Assembly: GCA_902803195.1 (NCBI GenBank)
Contig: CADCOX010000259.1
Coordinates: 1-19,574, forward strand
Direction of reading: 5' to 3'
DNA from: an uncultured Bacteroidales bacterium
GTDB lineage: Bacteria; Bacteroidota; Bacteroidia; Bacteroidales; Bacteroidaceae
Length of the DNA stretch: 19,574 nucleotides
The notes beneath the pieces were generated by a model that made no database searches, had not been told where the DNA came from, and saw only the letters and a program-made list of their open reading frames with translations. A program made the position numbers and the translations under genes. Shown here piece by piece: positions 14,006 to 19,574 of the stretch. The stretch's first letter is position 1; every line of letters starts with the position of its first letter.

Positions 14006-14013
14006 TATCTTTG
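14006..14013 (+). promoter_or_regulatory. -7 box of the polyprenyl synthase gene
   Basis: TATCTTTG matches TAnnTTTG and ends eight bases before the ATG at 14022, so the transcript would have almost no leader. No TTTG is seen at -33. The same box sequence drives the divergent radical SAM gene. Confidence 0.6.
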
Positions 14014-14021
14014 CACTCGAA

Positions 14022-14993
14022 ATGACACTAGAAACGATTCGTCAACCCATAGCCGCTGACCTCCGTCGCTACGAGGATGTCTTCCGCAATGCCCTCCAGT
14101 CCGACAATCCCCTCCTGTCGGCAGCCCTCTCCCATCTTACCCGTCGACTCGGCAAGATGATGCGTCCCACGCTCGTCCTGTTGTGTGCTCGCGAGGGGGG
14201 ATGTGTTACGCCTGAGGCCATCCATGCTGCTGTGGGACTGGAGATGTTGCATACCGCCAGCCTTGTCCATGATGACGTCGTCGACGAGAGCGATATGCGT
14301 CGCGGACAACGATCCATCAATGCGCTTTTCGACAACAAAGCCGCTGTGCTCGTCGGTGATTTCATCACCTCGAAAGCCTTGACAGAGGTGGCACTCACTC
14401 ATTCGTTGGAGGCTGTCGAGCGAATGGCTTGGCTCGGACAGACGCTGGCCGACGGCGAACTAATGCAATTGAACAACACCCATAGCACCGTCTTCAGCGA
14501 GGACGATTACTACGAGGTCATCTCACGCAAGACGGCGGCCTTGTTTGCGACTTGTGCCCGGCTGGGAGCGCACCTCGGCGGTGCCTCTGAGGATATCGTC
14601 AAGCGGCTCGAACGCTTTGGGCATCTTGTGGGACTCTGTTTCCAACTGCGCGATGACATCTTCGACTTCGACGAGAGCCTGAATGTGGGTAAGCCTAAAG
14701 GCAACGACTTGCAGGAAGGCAAGCTGACGCTCCCTGTCATCCACGCGCTCAACGCTACGGCCAACGCCCGCTATCATCACTTGGCTATGCGCGTCCGCTC
14801 TCTTGAAGCCTCGAAGCTCGAGGTCCAGGAACTTGCCGAGTTTACGGTCAGTCATGGCGGACTGGATTATGCTGAGGCTGAGATGCGTCGCCTCTGTGGC
14901 GAGGCTGTCACCCTGCTCGACGGACTCCGTGACACTGAGGTCGCACAGGCGCTGCACGACTATCTCGATTACGTTGTGCAACGCAACTATTAA
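14022..14993 (+). CDS. Long-chain all-trans polyprenyl diphosphate synthase
   Basis: Adds isopentenyl units to make the long isoprenoid side chain, probably for menaquinone. The 323 residues hold both Asp-rich motifs: LVHDDVVDESDMRRG (Asp84, Asp85, Asp88) and QLRDDIFDFDES (Asp211, Asp212, Asp215), with the GKMMRPTLVLL and GKPKGNDLQEGKLTLPVI stretches. The fifth residue before the first Asp is Ala79, and small residues there allow long products such as octaprenyl or longer; the exact length is inferred. The start fits the promoter eight bases upstream. The gene is followed by aroQ after 37 bases and shares its strand with the O-methyltransferase, so the three are probably an operon. Confidence 0.93.
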   Translation: MTLETIRQPIAADLRRYEDVFRNALQSDNPLLSAALSHLTRRLGKMMRPTLVLLCAREGGCVTPEAIHAAVGLEMLHTASLVHDDVVDESDMRRGQRSINALFDNKAAVLVGDFITSKALTEVALTHSLEAVERMAWLGQTLADGELMQLNNTHSTVFSEDDYYEVISRKTAALFATCARLGAHLGGASEDIVKRLERFGHLVGLCFQLRDDIFDFDESLNVGKPKGNDLQEGKLTLPVIHALNATANARYHHLAMRVRSLEASKLEVQELAEFTVSHGGLDYAEAEMRRLCGEAVTLLDGLRDTEVAQALHDYLDYVVQRNY

Positions 14994-15030
14994 CCCTTCA
15001 AGTCGACAACGCAAACCATTCCTTACATCA

Positions 15031-15447
15031 ATGAAGAGAATAGAGATTATCAACGGCCCGAACCTGAACAAGTTGGGCGTTCGCGAACCTGGTATCTATG
15101 GAACCCGTTCGTTCGAGGACTACCTTGGTGAACTCCGTCAACGCTATCCCGACGTCGAACTAGGCTATTATCAGAGCAATCACGAGGGCGATCTCATCGA
15201 CCGCATTCAGGCGGTGGGTGATACCGCCGACGGCATTGTCCTCAACGCAGGTGCCTACACCCATACGAGTGTAGCGCTTCATGACGCCCTCCGCTCAGTG
15301 ACGGCTCCTGCTATCGAGGTGCATATCTCTAATGTACATCAGCGTGAGGAGTTTCGTCATCGGAGTCTCATCAGCGCTGCTTGCCGCGGCGTCATCTGCG
15401 GTTTTGGCCTCGACAGCTATCGCCTTGCCATTGAAGCGTTGCTCTAA
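15031..15447 (+). CDS. aroQ: Type II 3-dehydroquinate dehydratase
   Basis: Third step of the shikimate pathway: removes water from 3-dehydroquinate; type II enzymes are dodecamers. The 138 residues fit the usual 140-150. Catalytic positions are visible: INGPNLNKLGVREPGIYG (Asn12, Arg18, Tyr23), LNAGAYTHTSVAL (Asn72), EVHISNVHQREEFRHRS (His98, Arg109). The frame is open back to 14803 but the MKRIEIINGPNLN start is the family start. Its TAA shares one base with the ATG of the O-methyltransferase gene (TAATG), so the two are translationally coupled. Confidence 0.95.
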   Translation: MKRIEIINGPNLNKLGVREPGIYGTRSFEDYLGELRQRYPDVELGYYQSNHEGDLIDRIQAVGDTADGIVLNAGAYTHTSVALHDALRSVTAPAIEVHISNVHQREEFRHRSLISAACRGVICGFGLDSYRLAIEALL

Positions 15448-16130
15448 TGTCCCTCGACGATTATATCCTCGCTCATATTGACCCCGAGCCCGAGTACCTC
15501 CATCGACTCTGGCGGGCGACGCACCTGCATCTCAACTATCCTCGCATGGCCAGTGGACATTTGCAGGGGCGATTGTTGCACATGCTGGTTCACATGATAC
15601 GTCCGTCCGCTGTTCTCGAGATAGGGACGTTCACCGGCTATAGCGCTCTCTGCATGGCTAGCGCGTTGGAAGGCAATGCCGTACTCCATACGATTGAGAT
15701 CAACGACGAGCAAGAGGACTTCACACGTCCGTGGCTCGAGGGCTCGCCATGGGCCGATCGCATACGCTTTTATATCGGCGACGCGCTGAGCCTGCTCAAC
15801 GACTGCTCCGACCTCTTCGACCTCGTCTTCATTGATGCCGACAAGCGTCATTACGTCGACTATTATCATGCTGTCATGCCTCATCTCCGTCCCGGCGGTT
15901 TCATCATAGCGGACAATACACTTTGGGATGGACATGTCGTTGATGACGAGGCATTGGCAACGTCTGCGCAGCGTTCCGCTCAAGTTGCCCTCAATGGTAA
16001 GGACGCACAGACACAGGGCATTATTGCTTTCAATGACTTGGTAGCTGCAGACCCAGCTGTGGAACGCGTCATCCTGCCCCTTCGTGACGGTTTGACGCTC
16101 ATCCGAAAGATCCCAGAAGCGTCATCTTGA
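15447..16130 (+). CDS. SAM-dependent O-methyltransferase (COMT-like, family 3)
   Basis: A Rossmann-fold methyltransferase of 227 residues, close to the metal-dependent catechol/caffeoyl-CoA O-methyltransferases. The SAM motif is VLEIGTFTGYSALCMA (56-71), followed by HTIEIND, the metal-site FIDADKRHYVDYY (Asp130, Asp132) and IIADNTLWDGHV (Asp156, Asn157). The N-terminal YPRMASGHLQGRLLHMLV is typical of the bacterial group. The substrate is unknown. Start at 15447 is set by the one-base overlap with aroQ and by family length. The gene ends in a convergent region with a strong hairpin. Confidence 0.92.
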   Translation: MSLDDYILAHIDPEPEYLHRLWRATHLHLNYPRMASGHLQGRLLHMLVHMIRPSAVLEIGTFTGYSALCMASALEGNAVLHTIEINDEQEDFTRPWLEGSPWADRIRFYIGDALSLLNDCSDLFDLVFIDADKRHYVDYYHAVMPHLRPGGFIIADNTLWDGHVVDDEALATSAQRSAQVALNGKDAQTQGIIAFNDLVAADPAVERVILPLRDGLTLIRKIPEASS

Positions 16131-16163
16131 CGAGCAATCGCCCCCGTACTTGTCCATCCGAAA

Positions 16164-16207
16164 ACAGCGGTGCTTCAGTAAGTGTGAATCTACTGAAGCA
16201 CCGCTGT
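16164..16207. terminator. Bidirectional hairpin between convergent genes
   Basis: A perfect 17-base inverted repeat, ACAGCGGTGCTTCAGTA (16164-16180) paired with 16191-16207, has a 10-base loop. It stands between the O-methyltransferase stop and the GH95 stop. On the minus strand a short run of four T follows; on the plus strand there is none. It probably terminates both genes, better for GH95. Confidence 0.75.
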
Positions 16208-16228
16208 CGTCATCACGTTGAGGGATGG

Positions 16229-19200
16229 TCAGATTCCCTTCGCCACCTTCTGCCCATTCCTGACATAGATGCCGGAGCGAGGGTTGCTGGAGACGAGACG
16301 CCCTGAGAGGTCATAGAGGCTATCGTTCTCGGCCTGTTGCGCGCGGAGTGGGCTGATGGCATCAGCCGGCGCAGGGGCAAAAACGTAGGTCGTACCTTCT
16401 GTGGTTGTGGGGATAACGATTCGGTCGGCTGAGAGTACAGTGGGCGTCACGGCTTGGCCGTCGGATGCGGTGATGGTGAAAGATGCGATATCCTTGTAGG
16501 CAATCATCAGGGGTTGGCCCTTCAGACTGTGGATTGTGGCTCGCGTGAGCTTGCTGTTCTCCCACTCCTCGTCGACTTCAAAACCGCCCACGGCACGCAG
16601 TCCGCGGATACTTCCTTTAGGCCAGATGTAAGGAAGGGCAGGCAGCAGTTGGAGCGTATCGGTGTGGCTCTGCAGCAGCAACTCTGCCATAGCCGCACAG
16701 ACACCGAAGTTGCCATCAATCTGGAAAGGCGCGTGCGAGTCGAAGAGGTTATAGTAGACGCCGCCCTTCGATTGGTCGGTCCCATAGCTGGTGCTATGCT
16801 TGAACTCCGTCTTGAAGAGCTCCACCACTTGGTCGGGCTCGAGCGCGCGTGCCCACAGATTCATCTTCCAACCCATTGACCAACCTGTTGAGGGGAGTCC
16901 GCGCAGTTTCAAGCTTCGAACTGCGGGCTCGTAGTAAGGATTCGAAGCGGGCAGGTTGGCAAAGGGATAGAGCGCCATCATGTGCGAGAGGTGGCGGTGC
17001 CCGCTCTCGTTGCCATTGCCGGTGGCGTAGTCGGTGTATTTCCACTCGCGAAGGATCTCGTCGCCCGTCTTCACGCCGTTGCGTGTAGCGCCATAGTTAC
17101 CCTTGTAGGTCTCGGTGTGGAGGCCATTGTCGAGCTTTTCGAACTTGGTCTTCAATTGGTTGAGGAATGTCTGGGTGACGCCGGCGTCTTCAATTCCCAA
17201 GGTCTCTATCGCTTTGATTGTCTCGTCGAAAAGGTTCCATACAATCTGCTGGGAGTGGGCTGTCGCGTTCTCAGTGGGGCCGTGCTCCGGACTCCATTCA
17301 TTAGGACATTCCCATGAACCATCGGATGCCTTCTTCAGGCGCTCCATCCACATCCGAGTGGCCGAGAGCATGACGGGCAACGCCTTTGACTTGAGGAACT
17401 CGCGGTCGAGCGTATAGCGGTAGTGCTGCCACAAGTGGTCGCAGCTCCACGCTCCGGCCTCAGGGTAGTTGGCGGCCATCCAATCGGTGCAGCAACCGAA
17501 GATGTTGTTCTCGGTATAACATGCCCATCCCGTGGAGTGATGCAGATAGCGCCCGTCGGTTCCGTTGCCCGTGGCATAGTTCTTCCAAACGGGTTGGACG
17601 ACGGCCATATTGTAGAGATAGTTGAGGTACTTCTCGTGCATCTCTGGCAAGCCCGTGAGTTCGGCTGGCCAGTAGTTCATCTGGATGTTGATGTTGGCAT
17701 GGATGTCCGAGCACCAAGGTGCTGCGTTCTTGTGGTTCCAGATACCTTGCAGGTTGTTGGGGAGGTCGATGCCTCGGGATGAAGCGATGAGGAGGTAGCG
17801 CCCGTAGTGGAAATAGAGCTGCTCCAATTCGCGTGCATCGGCCGAGCGCAACAATGTCGCTCTTGAGGTGAGAGTGGCATAGTTGTCGACGAGTTTGTTG
17901 GTGGCTTTCGTGTTTGTGGCACGGTCAAGCTCCAGGCGGCAACGATCGAAGAGCGCGGCATGGTCAGCGACATGATCGGCACGCAAGGCCGCCCATCCTT
18001 TGGCGGCAGCGGCGTCAATCGTCGTTTTGATGCGCTGGGCCAATCCCTCTTTTGTACCGCTGACGAAGCCGTTGGCGATGGGGTCGTAGTCGGTGCCGGC
18101 AGCCACAAGGATGGTGATGGCGTCAGCTCCTTGGATGTGTATGCCCTCGGCATCGGTTGTGGCAGTGCCGCCTTCGGCGAGCACCTTCATGCGGGCGCAA
18201 TAGCTGACGGCGGTCAGTTTGCCATCGAACGTAGCCTCGCCGTCGGCATAGGTTGCGCGCACGTTATGCGCGTTCCATAAATAGATGCGCTGGCTCAGTT
18301 GACCCGGTTCGCTGGCCGTCAGTCGAACGGCAATCACCTGGTCGGGATAGGACGTGATGTATTCTCGGGTGAACGTGACGCTCTTGTCCGGGCTCTTCCA
18401 TTCGGCTGTTGCCACGGCTGTCGACAGGTCCAACGTTCGCACGTAGTCCTTCACCCCATTCGTTGAGGTGGTAGAGAAACGGTCGGAGGTATCTTCGATA
18501 TACACATGCCCGAAGTTTTGATAACCACCATCGCGGTTGTAGAGGGTTGACGACCCCGTCCACAGGGTCTTCTCGTTGAACTGAACGAGGTCCTGACGTA
18601 TCCCTCCATAAATCATAGCGCCCAGTTGCCCATTGCCAATAGGCAACGCATATTCCATCCAAGGGTCACCCACCGACTGTCGCGTCACGGGTGCCGTATA
18701 CCACAGTGTCATCAAGTTGTCGGGGCGGTAAGTGGTGCTGCCCGAGCAGGCCCATTCCGTCAGTTTCGAGGGTTGCGGATCGGGATCAGGCAGCGACGTG
18801 GGATCCACGAAGAGGAGTGGGTTGTTGGGGTCGTTGGCACTCCAAGAACCCAACTCGCGTCCGACACCAAAGCCACCCCATTGGTTCATCGACTGACCGC
18901 TGATGCTCGTCGACTGAATCTCCCAGGCGGGCTTGAATTCACCGTTCGTCGTAGCAGCCAGGCGGAGCGAGCCTTTCTGGTTAGTCGATGCGGCATAGCG
19001 ATTGCCGTTGTAATAGATGTGACGACCCGCCTTGCTGATGATCTCGCAGTTCGTTTGCGAACCGGTCACCTTCCAGAGTTGTGCATTGTTTCGCTTGTCC
19101 ACGTCGGCCGTCTGCAGAGCCGCACCTTCACCCATATCCTGCAAGGCCGCACCGCCGCGCTTGAATTGGATGATATACCAAGTTTCGGCGCCATCGGTGC

Positions 19201-19318
19201 TGAATGTCGGCAGCGTCTGAGCACGTAAGCTGCTGGCGCTGCCCGTGTTCCCGATAGCGTTAATGTTGAATAAAAGGGCTGCCGTAAGCAGCACTTGCAT
19301 CATACGTCTCATATTCAT
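16229..19318 (-). CDS. Secreted GH95 alpha-L-fucosidase-type glycoside hydrolase with an N-terminal lectin-like domain
   Basis: An inverting glycosidase, 1029 residues, likely removing alpha-1,2-fucose (or alpha-L-galactose) from glycans. Residues 1-33 are a signal peptide region ending LRA before Gln34. Residues about 45-172 form an extra domain with a NAQLWKV motif, resembling ricin-type beta-trefoil lectins; this is a guess from pattern. The GH95 N-domain starts at LWYTAPV (205) with EYALPIGNGQLGAMIYGG and NEKTLWTGSS. The catalytic barrel has HANINIQMNYWPAEL (Asn542, Asn544), SPEHGP (Glu678, acid) and FQIDGNFG (Asp868, base side), matching the GH95 catalytic set. A C-terminal YDLSGRLVSSNPRSGIYVRN resembles the short tail of many Bacteroidales secreted enzymes. 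It ends beside the 16164-16207 hairpin. Confidence 0.92.
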   Translation of the reverse strand: MNMRRMMQVLLTAALLFNINAIGNTGSASSLRAQTLPTFSTDGAETWYIIQFKRGGAALQDMGEGAALQTADVDKRNNAQLWKVTGSQTNCEIISKAGRHIYYNGNRYAASTNQKGSLRLAATTNGEFKPAWEIQSTSISGQSMNQWGGFGVGRELGSWSANDPNNPLLFVDPTSLPDPDPQPSKLTEWACSGSTTYRPDNLMTLWYTAPVTRQSVGDPWMEYALPIGNGQLGAMIYGGIRQDLVQFNEKTLWTGSSTLYNRDGGYQNFGHVYIEDTSDRFSTTSTNGVKDYVRTLDLSTAVATAEWKSPDKSVTFTREYITSYPDQVIAVRLTASEPGQLSQRIYLWNAHNVRATYADGEATFDGKLTAVSYCARMKVLAEGGTATTDAEGIHIQGADAITILVAAGTDYDPIANGFVSGTKEGLAQRIKTTIDAAAAKGWAALRADHVADHAALFDRCRLELDRATNTKATNKLVDNYATLTSRATLLRSADARELEQLYFHYGRYLLIASSRGIDLPNNLQGIWNHKNAAPWCSDIHANINIQMNYWPAELTGLPEMHEKYLNYLYNMAVVQPVWKNYATGNGTDGRYLHHSTGWACYTENNIFGCCTDWMAANYPEAGAWSCDHLWQHYRYTLDREFLKSKALPVMLSATRMWMERLKKASDGSWECPNEWSPEHGPTENATAHSQQIVWNLFDETIKAIETLGIEDAGVTQTFLNQLKTKFEKLDNGLHTETYKGNYGATRNGVKTGDEILREWKYTDYATGNGNESGHRHLSHMMALYPFANLPASNPYYEPAVRSLKLRGLPSTGWSMGWKMNLWARALEPDQVVELFKTEFKHSTSYGTDQSKGGVYYNLFDSHAPFQIDGNFGVCAAMAELLLQSHTDTLQLLPALPYIWPKGSIRGLRAVGGFEVDEEWENSKLTRATIHSLKGQPLMIAYKDIASFTITASDGQAVTPTVLSADRIVIPTTTEGTTYVFAPAPADAISPLRAQQAENDSLYDLSGRLVSSNPRSGIYVRNGQKVAKGI

Positions 19319-19342
19319 AAGGGTTTGGTTTTCGTGAAGGGA

Positions 19343-19492
19343 TTAGTCGTTAGCGTATGTCTGTGTAGACATACTATACGAAAGAGCCTCAAGCTCAGTG
19401 AGCGTGAGGTTCTGCAGCGAACGCTCAATCTTGCGGATGAGCTCCTCGCGCCGATAGTCGTCAGACTGTGTGATTCGTTCGTCGAAATGCAT
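19343..19492 (-). CDS. Small hypothetical protein (49 residues) between tRNA-Leu and GH95
   Basis: Not recognised. The ORF begins MHFDERITQSDDYRREELIR and continues as a charged helix and a Leu-rich segment (LQNLTLTELEALSYSMSTQT). It ends in TAA 24 bases before the GH95 start. The sequence looks like a real soluble helical protein: no rare runs, no low complexity, and heptad-like Leu/Ile spacing. The ATG lies one base after the tRNA discriminator base. If co-transcribed with the tRNA, 3' processing of the tRNA would leave an almost leaderless mRNA. A perfect 8-base stem-loop (19355-19374) sits near its 3' end. No promoter was recognised between the tRNA and GH95. Whether it is translated is unproven. 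Confidence 0.5.
   Translation of the reverse strand: MHFDERITQSDDYRREELIRKIERSLQNLTLTELEALSYSMSTQTYAND
19355..19374. repeat. Stem-loop at the end of the small ORF
   Basis: GTATGTCT (19355-19362), loop GTGT, AGACATAC (19367-19374): a perfect 8-base dyad, 36 bases upstream of the GH95 start codon and within the last codons of the small ORF. It could be a regulator site or an mRNA hairpin; no T run follows, so it is not a standard terminator. Confidence 0.5.
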
Positions 19493-19493
19493 G

Positions 19494-19574
19494 TGCCCGG
19501 AACGGGAATCGAACCCGTACGGCCATCACTGGCCAAGGGATTTTAAGTCCCTCGTGTCTACCAATTCCACCATC
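19494..19574 (-). tRNA. tRNA-Leu (anticodon UAA), 5' end outside window
   Basis: On the minus strand the window edge opens with GATGGTGGAATTGGTAGACA (D arm). It continues with the anticodon stem-loop GGGA-CTTAAAA-TCCC (anticodon TAA), a variable arm of the class II length (TTGGCCAGTGATGGCC region), the T arm GGGTTCGATTCCC and the acceptor strand TCCGGGC plus discriminator A (19494). The matching 5' strand GCCCGGA shows that about five bases lie outside the window. CCA is not encoded (CAT follows). Confidence 0.95.

Noticed and set aside
14803..15030. Upstream extension of aroQ
   Set aside because: It overlaps the polyprenyl synthase gene in another frame, and the family start MKRIEIINGPNLN is at 15031.
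15444..15983. Minus-strand 179-residue open frame
   Set aside because: Antisense to the O-methyltransferase gene with its clear SAM motif.
1..19318. A single polysaccharide utilisation locus joining GH2 and GH95
   Set aside because: The two hydrolases are separated by about 14 kb of housekeeping genes and no SusC/SusD pair is present.

Overview
The window comes from a member of the Bacteroidales, most likely Prevotellaceae-like, with moderately high GC. Several lines support this. Bacteroidetes-type promoters (-7 box TAnnTTTG, sometimes with TTTG near -33) precede several genes and Shine-Dalgarno sites are lacking. The SufE, RbfA, FtsX-type permease, nucleoside kinase and Lrp proteins read as Bacteroidales versions. 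A Bacteroidetes-type glutaminyl cyclase and a fused glutamine-amidotransferase/dipeptidase are present. Two exported glycoside hydrolases have a Gln just after the predicted signal-peptide cleavage site. I cannot fix the genus without a search.

Layout. 1-1658 (-): the first half of a secreted GH2 beta-galactosidase, cut by the window edge at its catalytic acid/base Glu, with a good promoter and a dyad at 1687-1732. 1808-4004 (-): sufE, rbfA and a LolC/E-type permease. 4181-7577 (-): a tightly overlapping operon of an Lrp/AsnC regulator, a GATase-dipeptidase fusion and a glutaminyl cyclase lipoprotein. 7738-10276 (-): three FKBP-type prolyl isomerases in a row (cytoplasmic, lipoprotein, periplasmic), ending at a strong terminator. 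10484-12848 (+): a zinc-less class III sirtuin, a shortened uridine-kinase-like nucleoside kinase and a Fur-family regulator. 13080-13859 (-): a radical SAM protein, divergent from 14022-16130 (+), which carries a long-chain polyprenyl diphosphate synthase, aroQ and an O-methyltransferase. 16229-19318 (-): a secreted GH95 alpha-fucosidase-type enzyme, then a 49-codon small ORF and a partial tRNA-Leu(UAA) at the right edge.

How the genes work together. Most of the middle is housekeeping: Fe-S assembly, 30S maturation, lipoprotein release, isoprenoid quinone side chain and the shikimate step. It is flanked by two carbohydrate-active enzymes. The Lrp-peptidase-cyclase operon is the most distinctive functional unit; its products could link cytosolic gamma-glutamyl and dipeptide turnover with N-terminal pyroglutamate formation on exported proteins. 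The two flanking hydrolases are themselves plausible cyclase substrates (mature N-terminal Gln).

The most unusual structural feature is in the spacers. Five of them carry different short tandem repeats (7-mer, 7-mer, 8-mer, 8-mer, 22/23-mer). In addition, a GC-rich inverted repeat has been translated in frame into the N-terminus of SufE, and a heptamer copy supplies the stop codon of rbfA. There is no gene-free stretch longer than about 300 bases. No IS element, prophage, CRISPR array or rRNA was seen.
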